From Ctenosaura bakeri (taxonomy: Eukaryota > Chordata > Lepidosauria > Squamata > Iguanidae): 64,000 bases of DNA. The notes under the pieces are model-generated. The model made no database searches and had not been told where the DNA came from. It was given only the letters and a program-made list of their open reading frames with translations. The DNA is taken from positions 1 through 64,000 of the forward strand of contig CAOLHI010001659.1 in assembly GCA_948474755.1 (NCBI GenBank). The letters run 5' to 3'. Shown piece after piece: positions 31,979 through 43,405 of the stretch. The stretch's first letter is position 1. Each line of letters starts with the position of its first letter. The translations under genes were made by a program, and so were the position numbers.

Positions 31979-32162
31979 CTATATCTGGATAGGAAAATAA
32001 CTCCTTCACTGCACAATCTTCTGCAATGACAGGAAGCTTTGTGAAAATACCATTGGTAACATTTTGACTTTTGTTTGGGTGCAGTCCAAAATACAAGCAG
32101 TGAAGCCCTTTTGGGTAAGCAATCTGATTGATGGAACGCTTTCTTTCTGCTAATGTACTCAT
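31979..32162 (-). CDS. Candidate host coding exon, family unknown
   Basis: Starting at ATG (32162, with A at -3), 61 codons run to a clean donor, ATATAG|GTAAAT, at 31979|31978. The product segment (LAERKRSINQIAYPKG, FTKLPVIAEDCAVKELF) does not resemble any LINE or LTR protein. The donor leaves one base of a split codon (phase 1). The exon at 27086-27605 could supply the other two bases if its weak acceptor is used. Whether these belong to one gene is not settled. I do not recognise the protein. Confidence 0.42.
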
Positions 32163-33504
32163 TTTGGACTAGTTTGATACAGTTTTTTTAATTTATCAAT
32201 TGTTTAGAGAGAAGTTAACAGGACTAAGTGCTTTTTTATTTTTGACATTTATTTTTGACATCTGGAAGACTCGACTTTTGTGGATACAGTTTTGAATGGA
32301 ATAGAAGTGTGCCGTGTCAGGCTGTGTAATGACCTTTGAAGTGAACTATTTTGAATTGAACTCACATTTGAAGTGAACTGTTTTTAACAGTAGAATGGAG
32401 TTCTCAATGATTAAGCAAAGACAGAGGCAGAGTCAATGAGAGATCTACTATGTTACAAAGTAACCTTCATTTGAGCTTCATGTAGTCTGGTCCTTCTGTA
32501 TTGTATAGTACTTTGAAAATAGTAGCAGGAGCGAGGCACAGACACAGAAGTAAAGAGTCAGTTGTAACAGAGGGGTGATAAGATTTAAACGTTAAAGACA
32601 CGACTTATGTTGAATAATAAGTATTAATATAAGTTTATGAATTTCTACATACTTCTACATATATAGATGTACATAGATATATACAGATTTATTTAGATAT
32701 ACGGATACAAGTTTTATATAGCTGTCAATTTGATCCACATAGATTCATTTAAGACTTCTGTAAAAATCATTATATCCTATATTTATTTATATCTTACGTT
32801 GTGTAAGAAAGAGATCACTTAATTATAATCTTTTTTGAAATTAAAATACTAATGTTAATTTAAAAATTCAGCTATTCAAGTATCAAATCAATTGTACTAC
32901 AATTACATTTAATCATCTTATAGATGCTACTTTATTTAACATTCACCACTCTTCACTTTTTTAAACTTCCTTGTACCCTTCTCATAATATCTTCAGTATC
33001 TTTCCTTGAATTTTTACTTGATTTTACTTGATTTGAAGCCTCTTCACAATTAATTTCACAGTATAAAGGAGAAATTGTGCAATCAATAGGCATTTTAGTT
33101 TAATGTATATGACACTGTGAAGAAATATATCATACTATGAATTTTTGATATAGTATTGTACTGCCTTCCTATGGTACTGTCTAGAGGATGAATAAATTTT
33201 TGTCAGCTACTCTATGTTGTTAACCACAGCTAGCAAATATATTCCTAATTCAAGATGCAGCCAGACCAGTTGCAATCTTGAAATCAACAAGCTATTCAAG
33301 GCTATCACAAAGAACCAGCTGCACTTAAGAGATTATTTAAAATAAACAAGAAGGAATTATAAGAGACTGAGATCTAACTTTCATAAGGTGATACAACAGT
33401 GCCGCCCACTGGCAAAAACCAAGAACAATGTACAAATATTTAAACTTTGACATCACAATGCCATGTGGCACAAAGAAAGCTGTTGCATCTGTGCAAGCTC
33501 AATC
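32163..33504. other. No gene seen
   Basis: AT-rich, with short repeats of ATATA type around 32640-32720. No promoter could be identified. Confidence 0.3.
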
Positions 33505-33507
33505 ATA

Positions 33508-34258
33508 GGCCCTTTTCGCACTAGGCTTTTTGTGCGAGCGGGGGCGGGCGGCTTGCGGGAAAAGCCTAGTTCGGGAGCCTGCCGGTTCCCCGCTGGTTCC
33601 TTCCGCAGCCGAAGGAACCAGCTGGGAAACGGCACCGTCCCGGAGGCGGCGGCGGCTCGCGAGTCCATCCCCCCCGCGCGCGCAAGAAAGGAGCTCGTCG
33701 CTCCTGTCGCGCGCGGGGGGCGGGCGCGACTGTCGCTCGCTCCTGGCACGCGCGGGGGGCTGCTCGCGACAGCCTCCCGATCGCGCGCACGCGCACGGGG
33801 GGCGGGCGCGACTGTCCCTCGCTCCTGGTGCAAGCGACAGTCGCGCCCGCCCCCCGTGCGCGCCAGGAGCGAGCGACAGTCACGCCCGCCCCCCCGCGCG
33901 CACGCGCGAGCGGGAGGCTGTCGCGAGCAGCCCCCCGCCCGTGCGAAGCAGGATGCTCTCGCATCCGCCGCGCTAGCTCCCCGCCCCGCCCCTTCCTTCC
34001 GCACGGGCGGAGGGAAGGAGGCGCGACCCGGCCGCCTCCCCGACACACCGCACTACAGGTGAGTGCGTGTGGGCGCCGGGAGCGTAGTGCGAGCGCGGGG
34101 TGATTTTCGCTTGAAAGCGAAAATCAAAAACCCCGCGCTCGCGCCGCTGCAGCCCCGTGAGAGCGCCGGAAGTGGGAGTGCGTCGTGCGGAGCGACGCTC
34201 CCACTCCCGCACGGCTCACGGGGCTATTTCGCCCAGGAAAGCCCGTGCGAAAAGGGCC
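33508..34258. mobile_element. GC-rich terminal-repeat MITE, third copy
   Basis: The ends are GGCCCTTTTCGCAC and GTGCGAAAAGGGCC (14 bp, perfect), with ATA duplicated at 33505-33507 and 34259-34261. The 751-bp interior is extremely CpG-rich. It contains a large inverted repeat around 33800-33900 (GCGCGACTGTCCCTCGCTCC against its complement) and the subterminal hairpin GATTTTCGCTT..AAGCGAAAATC near 34102-34127. Confidence 0.8.
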
Positions 34259-34319
34259 ATAGACTCTGATGTTGACTATGAGGAGACCATTAGTGGATAC
34301 ACTATCTAAAACATCAGAC

Positions 34320-35225
34320 TCTTCTTTATTAATCCTGGAGGAACTGAGAAGATTAAAAACAAAAATAAAACAAGAATTGAAAGAATCCAGAACAGAAATT
34401 TAGATGGATATAAAGAAAGAAATTCAAATCTGGGTAAAAAATTGGACAAAGTCTTCAAATACACACACACACACACACACACACACACTGACAATGGATA
34501 TAGAAAATTTACAAGAGAAATCAAAACAAACAGAACTGGTGACATAGCAGATCAAACATACCCAAGAGCAACAGAATACAGTGCTAACCATGTTATAGCT
34601 GTGCTATAGAGAGAAGTGCCTGAAATTGAGGGGCATACCTGAGGTTCAACAAGAGGACATCTTCAACAAAATTTTGACAGTATTAGCAAGCTATGTACCT
34701 TTAACAGAAGAGAAACTGGAGGTGAGTATAGACAAGATTTTTCATGTTAATTCAAGAACAGCCAAGGAGAGAAGCTTGCCCAGAGATGTCATGGTATATT
34801 TTACCAAAACATGGACAAAGGATATAATCCTTCAGCAAAGTTATGCAGAGAAGCTTGTGATTGATGGAAATAAGGTTAAAATATGAGATCCCTCCTCAGA
34901 TTTTAAGAAGACAAGAATACAAATCTCTTACATAATTTCTTTTGAAACACAGTATAAATTACAAATGGCATAGGACAGAAGGTATTTACTTCAGTTACAA
35001 ACATAGATGATTTTCAATTAACTCCCCCAATAAAGCCAAGAAGATATGTGAAAAATTACAGAAGGAGTTTGCGAAGAATGTCCAGAGAGAAGAGGATAAC
35101 AGTATATTTGAGAAGAAGGATGAGGAAGTGGATTCCTTAACTGAAGATAAAGCTACAGGAGATAAGATGAATGTAAATACTGAGGAAGAAGAAGGAGAGG
35201 GGGAACATCAACTGGAAAAGTGAAT
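34320..35225 (+). pseudogene. L1 ORF1 protein, broken
   Basis: The coiled-coil part (LRRLKTKIKQELKESRTE, then a stop) is interrupted by a (CA)n run at 34461-34488. The RNA-binding core at 34626-34886 has RGIPE, LEVSIDKIFHVNSR and LPRDVMVYF. The tail is Glu-rich (35150-35220). The stop and frameshifts rule out function. Confidence 0.75.
34461..34488. repeat. (CA)n microsatellite inside L1 ORF1
   Basis: Fourteen CA units lie within the former coding sequence of L1 ORF1 and must have expanded after it was inactivated. Confidence 0.9.
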
Positions 35226-35908
35226 TAGAAGAATTAGAAAGTGACCTAAACTAAAGTCCTCAAAGTTAATGTTTAAAAATGGCAATAAAAAAGTTATCTT
35301 GGAGTATTAAAGGCCTTAATTTGGTACACAAAAAAGGCATGTTTTTCACTTCTTAGAAAAATGTAAGCTGGATGTAATATACCTACAGGAAGTTCAAATT
35401 CAAGACAAGGATACAAAATACTTTAAAAATCCAAAACCTGGTAATTGTTTCACTGCAGCATACACAAAAAAAGAAGAGAGGAGTGGTGATATATGTTAAT
35501 TATAAATATATAATAGAAGAGATTTTCTATGATAATGAAGCCCACTACTTCAGATTACAAGTGAATTCCTTAGATTTCAAAACATTAATTGTCAGAATAC
35601 ATTCCCCAACTGAAAATAAGGACAAATTCTTTCACAAAATTTAAAAAGAGATAATGAAATGTACCACTGGGAAAAAAAATCAAGACAATCTTTTGGTTGT
35701 GCGGGATATGAACGGAGTCCTAAATCCAATAGAAGACAGAGCTTAATTCATACCCATAAAAAAGAATCAAGGAAAACTACCTCAGAGTTTTTTTCACACT
35801 GCAAGATGAATTTGCCTTTGTAGATAATCTGGAAATACAAACATGGGACCAAAAAGGGATACACATTCTATTTGGATTAACATCACTCCATGTTGAAAAT
35901 AGACCTAT

Positions 35909-36831
35909 TGTTACTTTGGTTCAGGCCTACCTGGACATAGCACTTGATATCATTTTGATATCAAACCATTTGGCTCTCCTCTGCCCCCCCCACGTGTTTG
36001 CGAGGCCTCCGGACAAGCACATAAACAGGCGCAGCCACTAATTGCTGGACATTCCATTCTCCACCCAGGCAGGCCAGACAGAGCCAGTTCAGTGCTTCAA
36101 GGACCTCTCCAGCTAACACCTCATTGCATATGTGCGATACTAACAAAGGCTCCCTGCTCCGACAAAGGTAACCTGACAAAGTTGTACTAAGCACTCCGCA
36201 TTTGCATACTGGCTACACTATTGTTAATCCAGCTCTAAGTCAATCATGCTAAATTCTGACCTTTCCAAAGCTTTGTCCCGCTCCTAAAACTCATTGTTCT
36301 CACCAAGTGAGGTATGACCTGCAATCACAATTCACCCTATAAAACCCCCCGATTCCGAGACCCTCCTCAGATCGCTCCCGAGTTCCAGACCGCCTTGCTG
36401 CCACTTTGCCTGGTGAGCCTTCCCCTCAGTTTCGGTAACTGAGCCCGCTCAACCCCAGACCTCTTGGACCGCTCTGCTGCGCTGAGTTTCTTCTTCATAC
36501 CCCAACTCCATTCTCAAGACCCAGGACTATGAGACAGGTGTCGTATCACCCGCTTCCCTCTAAAAATCCCTATTTCCGATTCTTTAGCTAGCTGTGTGGC
36601 TGTGTGTTTTCAATATCTGTCTGTATTTAATAAAACATCGTTTTTGCTATTTTAAACTGTCTGGCTGCTTGACTGACCTGACCTCGTAGATGCTCGGTAG
36701 CAAGATCCTGCTACGTTACCCTGCCTCTCGCTAGCTTTAGTGTGTGCTCCAGCTAATCTTCCCCAAGGTATTGTTGTTGTTGTTCGGTTATTTAGGTGTC
36801 CCTCCAGGGACCCCCAGAGATCAGGGTAACG
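35909..36831 (+). repeat. Solo LTR in the L1 endonuclease region
   Basis: A 923-bp LTR runs from TGTTACTTTGG to CAGGGTAACG, flanked by CTAT (35905-35908) and CTGT (36832-36835), a duplication with one change. A TATA-like TATAAAAC lies at 36339, and AATAAAAC at 36628 gives the poly(A) signal in plus orientation. It aligns with 2536-3435 reversed. Confidence 0.78.
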
Positions 36832-37087
36832 CTGTCTTTGATATCCAAAGCCATGCATGTAAAAGTGAAACATATGGAAACCTTTCCTAAAATTTCATCC
36901 AATCATAACCCAATTCAATTACAATTAAAAATAAGAAAAAAAGAAACATGTTGGGGATTGAATGATAATCTATTAAAAAAAGATGTAATTAAACAAGTGA
37001 AATAAGTTTTGAAAAATTATTTTAAAGAATATGTTCAAATTGTTTTAAAGAATATTTTCAAAGAGTTAACCATGAACATGATCTAGG

Positions 37088-37689
37088 ATGCATGCAAATG
37101 CGTTCTACATAGGGCTACCCATGTGCTTAGTCCAGAAACTTCAATTAGTTCAGAATATGGCAGCCAGGTTGGTCACTGGAAGATCTAAAACTGACCACAT
37201 AACACCAATTCTGAAGTCTTTGCATGGGCTGCCTATTAGTTTCTGGGCACAGTACAAGGTGTTGGTTCTTACCTTTAAAGCCCCTCATGGCTTGGGGCCA
37301 GCCTACCTGCAGGATCGCCTTCTCCCATATAATCCGCCTTGCACACTAAGGTCCTCTGGGAGGAATTTACTGCAGCCAGTCAGAACTAGGTTGGCCGCGG
37401 TTACCCAGAGGACCTTCTCTTCTATCGCTCCCAAGTTATGGAATGGCCCACCGGAGGAGACCCGGCATATTTAAAAAAGCAGTCAAGACTGTTCTCTTCT
37501 GACAGGCCTTCCCAGACTGGTACTCCACTGCCTCCCACCAACTGTCCTCTTGCTTTTAATAGTTAATGTGTTTTAGGGAGTTTTAGATGGGTTGGTGGGG
37601 GGGATGGGTTATGTTTTAATGCTTTTAATGTATTTGATGTATTGCTGTAGTACCGCCTCGATCTGTTGGGAGAGGCAGGAGATATATTA

Positions 37690-37739
<50 letters not shown>
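37088..37739 (+). pseudogene. L2-like LINE 3' fragment
   Basis: The frame at 37088-37474 reads LQLVQNMAARLVTGRSK, HITPILKSLHGLPI and RTFSSIAPKLWNGPPEE, the conserved RT C-terminal region of L2-type LINEs. A 3' UTR follows (CGCCTCGATCTGTTGGGAGA) and a long (TTA)n tail at 37686-37739. It sits inside L1 ORF2; no clear target duplication was found. Confidence 0.8.
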
Positions 37740-39539
37740 GAGGTCATTCAATTAAATTGGAGTCTCAAAGAAAAAATAAGCAGAACTTCTGCATAAGCTG
37801 TACACAGCACTGAAATAAAAAGAGACTGAACTTCATCAAAATATTCAAAATTCAAAAATAATATATGAGATAAATATTCTCCAAAATCAATTAACTGCTG
37901 AGAATACATCAGAGACAGAGAAGAAAATGAAAGGTTGTCATCTGAGGCATTGTGAACATGCCAACAAACCTAGGAGGTGGTTGGCATTCAAATTAAGGGA
38001 AGAAAGGGAAAGGAGATTGATTATGCAAATCAAAAGAGGAGAAAAATTAATATCAGATGAAAATCTTACTAAGAAAATTTTTCATAAATATTATAAACAA
38101 TTATATGATGATAAACACCTCATAGAGCATGAATGTAATAAATTGATCGCATATCTACAAAGACAAGATGTAATTCAAATAAGAGAAGATCAAAAATATT
38201 TTGAATGCTCCTTTCATAGTGATGGAAATAGACAGAACAATCATAAAATTAAAAACATCTAAAGACCCCAGGTCAGATGGTTTTACTGCATCATTTTATA
38301 AAACTTTCAAAGAGGAATTGATGATACTGCCATAAACAACCTTCAATTGTGTTACTTCTGATGGTTACCAAACTTATGGATCAACTCAAATATTACTCTT
38401 ATACCAAAGGAAGGCAAAGACCCTATATTACCAGCGAACTACAGACAAATCTATTAAACACAGACTATAAAATATTTGCAAGTATCTTGGCAGAGAGATT
38501 TTTTTAAAAAATTCTAAATAAACTGATTCATTCAGATCAAAACAGTTTCTTGACTAGTTGTCATTTAAGGAACAACACAAGAATATTAATAAATAATATA
38601 GAGATTTCAAAAAGCATAATGAAAAAAATTGGCTACGCTTTTCTTAAATGCTGAGAAGGCCTTTGATAAAGTGAGATGTCCTTTCATGATATAAGTGTTC
38701 AAAAGAATGAATTGTGGCAAGAATTATCAGAGAGCAAGAATTATCAGATAAAATTACCAGAGAGCCCAAATTATAATTAATGGAGAAAAGACTGTGCTTC
38801 TGAGTATAATGAAAAGTATGTGGCAAGGTTGTCCCTTTTGTTCATATCAGTGTTAGAAGTCTTCAACAGAAACATCAGGTCTGAGTTAGAGATAAAAGGG
38901 AACAAAATTAAAGATCACATATACAAGTTATAAGATTTGCCAATGATCTAGTAATATTCTCGGAAGACCCATTATGGAACATCAGAAGAATTTTGAATAA
39001 GCTGAGAGAATTTGATGAGATGGCTGATCTGAAAATCAATTAAAAAATATATATTAACAAAAATATGACATGAGAAGAAGAAGTAGAAGAACTAACTATG
39101 AAAACAAGGAACAATTTTGGAAAAAAGTAAAATACTTAGGAATATGCTTTACAAGAAACAGTGCTGACTTTTTATTTTTTTAAATATATTTTTATTAAAT
39201 AAAATTTGATAAAACATAAAAAAGAAAGAAAAGAAATTACAAAATTCTGTATGTATCTATCAAAACCCGTACATATAGAATACTGTATATATCAAAAATT
39301 TTCCCCATTCTCCCCTGCTTCCATTTATCTGTTTTCCACAGTTTTTGTCCTCACTATTTATACCCGCTCCATTAAATAATATTTCCTCTCTTAAACATAC
39401 ATACATTTGTAATATAATTCATTTTCAATATTTTAGTAGTTTCAGTATTTTACATACACATAAACATAACCAGTTACTTTTCCTTACATTTTAACCAATC
39501 TAACACACTCTTCCATTCTTTTTCAAATTTCTGCATAGA

Positions 39540-41195
39540 AATATTTCTTAATGAATAGACAAGTTTTTCTGTCTCTATCACATCCATAATTCTTAGTTTC
39601 CGTTCCTCCAAATTTATTCCTTTTTTCTCTTTCCAATGTTGTACAAAAGTTAATCTAGCTGCTGTAACAAGATATAAAAGCTTCTTTTTTCTTTTTTCAT
39701 TTCTATTTTTGGCCCAATATGTTTAACAAATATAATTCCAAATTTATCTCACATTTAAAATTAATAATTCTTTGAATTGAATCATGAATTTCTCTCCAAA
39801 TTTTTTTAGCAAATTTGCATGTCCACCACATGTGGTAATAAGTTCCAGTAGTAGCTTCACATTTCCAACACAAAGCACTTAATTTTTTTTTAATTTTCTG
39901 CAACTTCTGAGGAGTCATATACCACCTATATGACATTTCATAGCAATTTACTCTAAGATTTAAATTTGGAGTAAATTTTATATCTTCCTTCCAGACTTTC
40001 ATACACTTTTCTAGCTCAATTTGGTGTCTTATATTAGAACTGATTTCACCATTGTCTTTTTTATTACTCCATTTCTCTTTGTAACAGCAGTTTGTAAAAT
40101 CTGGATGTCAATTTCCTGTGGTTCCCTTTCAATAGTTGATCCAATTCATTTTCCTTTCTTTTAAGTCCAATTAGTTTTTGATTCATTTTCAACCTTTCTT
40201 TTAATTTTCTCAACGGGAACCAATTAAGTTCATGATCTATCTGCTTTAACTCTTCTGTTGTCCTCAACCTTGGGTTATCATCTTCTCGTATAAATATGTC
40301 TTTATACATGAGTAATTTACGTTCCTTTGTTTCACTTATTTTAAAGGCCTCCTGTGGTGAAGTCCAGGTTGGAAGTTTCCTATAATTTTTGTTTTGTTTT
40401 ATTGACTGCCAGATCTTCAACAGTGGTTTTTAAATATAGTGACTGTTGAAGTCTCTATTTACTGTTATTTTGTTGTAACAAAGGTAGCCGTGCCAACCAA
40501 ATCTGATGTCATATTCTTCTAAATCAATCGACACCGATTTTTCTAAAGAGATCCAGTCCTTTATCCAATCCAGGCAGCATGCATAATAGTAAAGTTTTAA
40601 AGATGGCAAGTCCATTCCTCCTCTTTCTTTAGAGTCTTGTAGCATCTTTGTCTTTATTCTGTTTTTTTTCCCCACCCAGATGAATTTAGACATTTCTTTT
40701 TCCCATACTTTAAAGGGCTTTTCACCTCCAATTATCAGAATATTCTGAAATAAACACATAAATTTTGAGAGCATCGACATTTTAACTGCATTGATTCTTC
40801 CTAATAAAGATCAATTAAGATTATTCCATTTTATCAAATCATTCTTCATCTGTCTCCACACCTTTTGGTCGTTGTTCACATACAGTTCCTTATTTTTCTT
40901 TGTGATAACGATACCTAAATATTTCACTTTATTTACAATTTGAAATCCAGAAATTTCTCTCAATTTTTCCTCTTCTTTTCTCTGCATATTCATTGTTAAC
41001 ATCGCTATCTTCTCTTTGTTTATTTTATATACTCCCACTTGTCCAAATTCTTGCAGTAATCCCAATAGTTTCTGTATTGACTTATTGGGATCTTCTAAAA
41101 AAAAATAGCTACATCACCTGTGAAAGCTCTTAATTTCAGTTCTCTCTCTTTTTTTTTTTTTAATTTTCAGCCCTTTTATATACGGATCTTCCTTT
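39540..41195 (-). pseudogene. L1 ORF2, RT-to-C-terminus part
   Basis: From the right: the RT end with FTGDVAIFFLEDPNKSIQKL (catalytic FADD changed to FTGD), VKYLGIVITKKNKELY, then KPFKVWEKEMSKFIWVGKK and GGMDLPSLKLYYYACCLDW (40430-40780). The cysteine motif CWKCEATTGTYYHMWWTC (39703-40002) and the end at 39540-39660 (AARLTFVQHWKEKKG) follow. Four frame pieces are needed. The domain order is the usual one for L1. Confidence 0.8.
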
Positions 41196-41219
41196 ATCTT
41201 TCTAATAATCTTTCTGGAC

Positions 41220-41744
41220 AAGCCTCAGAGGAGGCGAGTTCTAGTTGTTGGGGACTCCTTGCTCAGAGGAACCAAACCGGCAATTTGCAAACTGGACAAG
41301 CTCAATCGAGAGGTCTGCTGTTTTCCTGGGGCCAAGATCAACCACATAACAGAGAGACTAACCAGGATAGTCAAGCCCACTGACCATAAGCCTCTCATTT
41401 TGGTTCATGTTAGAACCAATGACACTGCAAGGCACAGCTTTCATCACCACATCACAAAGGACTACGAGCTTATGGGGACAAAGCTTAAGGACCTTGGTGC
41501 ACAGGTGGTCATTTCGTCTCTCCTCCTTGTTCAAGGACATGGTGCACAAAATGAGAGGGCAAAAGCAGAAGTCAACAACTGGCTCCACATGTGGGGCCGC
41601 CAGCAACAGTTTGGGATTTTGGAACACGGCGTGAACTTCCATGAATGTGGGCTTCTGGCAAGGGACGGGCTGCACCTCACAAAACTTGGCAGGAATGTTT
41701 TTGCAAACAGTCTCACAAGGAAGATTAAGAGGTCTTTAAACTAA
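41220..41744 (+). pseudogene. CR1 ORF1, SGNH-hydrolase-like domain
   Basis: CR1 ORF1 often carries an SGNH/GDSL esterase-like domain of uncertain role in retrotransposition. Here block I is VVGDSLLRG, the block with Thr-Asn-Asp is HVRTND (Arg in place of the usual Gly), and the C-terminal Asp-His pair is ARDGLHLT. The frame is open from 41259 to 41744 but lacks the N-terminal half of ORF1. The ORF1 stop is followed about 130 bp later by the endonuclease. Confidence 0.78.
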
Positions 41745-41877
41745 GTTCTGCTGGGGAGAGAGACAATATTATTGAGGGCAAGGACTCATCGGGGGAAAAG
41801 GCCCAAATGATAGTGGCCAAGTAGTACAAGTGTCCAATGGTGGGAGGAGTAGAAACTATAGTACTGGACTTGCAGGA

Positions 41878-43405
41878 AGGGCCCGGGGACTTAAGTGTCT
41901 CTACATTAGTGCACGGAGTATGGGAAACAAGCAAGATGAACTTGAACTCCTAGTACAACAAAATAAATACGATTTGATAGGCATCACTGAAACCTGATGG
42001 GATGAGTCTCATGATTGGAATGTAGGAATAGAGGGGTATAGCCTATTCTGTAGAAATAGACCAAACAAGAAAGGAGGAGGAGTAGCCTTGTACGTCAAGG
42101 ATGTTTTCACCTGTGAAGAGATCCGTGACTGAAACACAGAAAGCCAGGTCGAGAGCATCTGGGAAAGAATTAAGGGAGTGAGAAACAATAGGGATATTCC
42201 GGTGGGGGTTTACTACAGACCTTCAACCCAGACTGAGGACTTTGATGACGCCTTCCTCGACCAAATGACTGCACATTCAAAAAGGAGAGATACAGTAATA
42301 ATGGGAGATTTCAATTACCCGGATATATCTTGGCAGTCAAACTCTGCCAAGACAGCAAGGTCCAGCAAGTTTCTTGTTTGTCTTGCAGACAATTTCATGG
42401 TCCAGAAGGTGGAAGAGGCAACAAGGGGATCAAATATTCTGGATCTGATCTTGACCAACAGGGTTGACCTTGTTAATGAGGTAGAAATGGTTGGATCTTT
42501 AGGGGGGAGTGACCATGCCCTATTGGAATTTGGCATTCAGTGGGAAGGAGAAGATAAGTGTAGCCAGACACTCATCTTAGATTTTAAAAAAGCATATTTC
42601 TGTAAACTTAAGGAGCTGCTGGCTGAAATTCCATGGTCAAGAATAGTGAAAGGAAAAGGAGTTCAGGAGGCATGGGAGTTCCTTAAAAGGGCACAGTCTT
42701 AGACTGAAGGCACAGTCTAAAACTGTGCCAATAAGGAGGAAAAATGGAAGGCATCTGAAGAAACCAGAATGGTTGACTAAAGAACTCTCAGTTGAGCCAA
42801 GTGTAAAGAGAAACATGTATAGGAAATGGAAGAAGGGGAAAACCATTAAAGAAGAATTTAAGCATGTAGTCAGGAGATGTAGGGAGAAGGTCAGAAAGGC
42901 TAAAGATCAGAACAAACTTAGGCTGGCCAGAGACATTAAAAACAATAAAAAGGGCCTTTTTAAATATGTCCACAGCAAAAGGAAAAAGAAGGAGACGATA
43001 GGGTTGCTGCACAGAGAAGATGGCGAATTACTAACAGAGGGTAGAGAAAAGGCAGAACTAGTTAACACCTTCTTTGCCTCAGTTTTTTCCCAGAAGGATG
43101 CAAGTACTCAATCTGGCGGTTGGGGAGCAGGTAAGGAAGCAGGGGAAATGCGGCACACAATAGGTAGAGAGGTGGTACAGGAATACCTGGCCACACTGGA
43201 TGAATTCAAGTCTCCAGGGCCAGATGAATTGCATCCTAGGATATTAAAAGGGCTGGCAGGGGTCATTTCGGAACCGCTTGCTATAATCTTTGAGAAATCG
43301 TGGAGGACAGGAGAAGTTCCAGCAGACTGGAGGAGGGAAAATGTTGTCCCCATCTTCAAGAAGGGAAAAAAGAGGACCCAAATAATTATCGTCCAGTTAG
43401 CCTGA
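41878..43405 (+). pseudogene. CR1 ORF2 endonuclease and linker, broken
   Basis: The reading GLKCLYISARSMGNKQDEL near 41890 opens the AP-endonuclease domain. It has ITET followed by a stop at 41997, GGGVALYVKD, a second stop near 42132, VGVYYRPS (42205-42228), MGDFNYPDISW (42301-42333) and SDHALLEF (42508-42531). The MGDFN and SDH catalytic blocks are intact. 42725-43405 carries the linker (LLHREDGELLTEGREKAEL, FKSPGPDELHPRIL). Stops and a frame change near 42700 and 43380 break it. Confidence 0.82.

Larger units (their letters stand above)
35279..39165 (+). pseudogene. L1 ORF2, endonuclease and RT part, broken
   Basis: ATG at 35279 opens MAIKKLSWSIKGLN, the expected start of the L1 endonuclease. 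It continues with RGVVIYVNYKYI, a degraded catalytic GDFN-like block (VVRDMNGVLNPIEDR near 35700) and, after the LTR, SNHNPIQLQLK (36895-36930), matching the SDHN block. RT remnants follow (KTSKDPRSDGFTASFYK near 38250, LNAEKAFDKV-like near 38640). Stops occur every few dozen codons. At 39165 a minus-strand L1 interrupts it. Confidence 0.72.

Noticed and set aside
33453..34062. Long open frames on both strands (up to about 199 codons) in the GC-rich MITE
   Set aside because: Several overlapping frames are open at once, the products are Arg/Ala/Pro-rich without domains, and the segment is a terminal-repeat element. Absence of stops follows from GC content.
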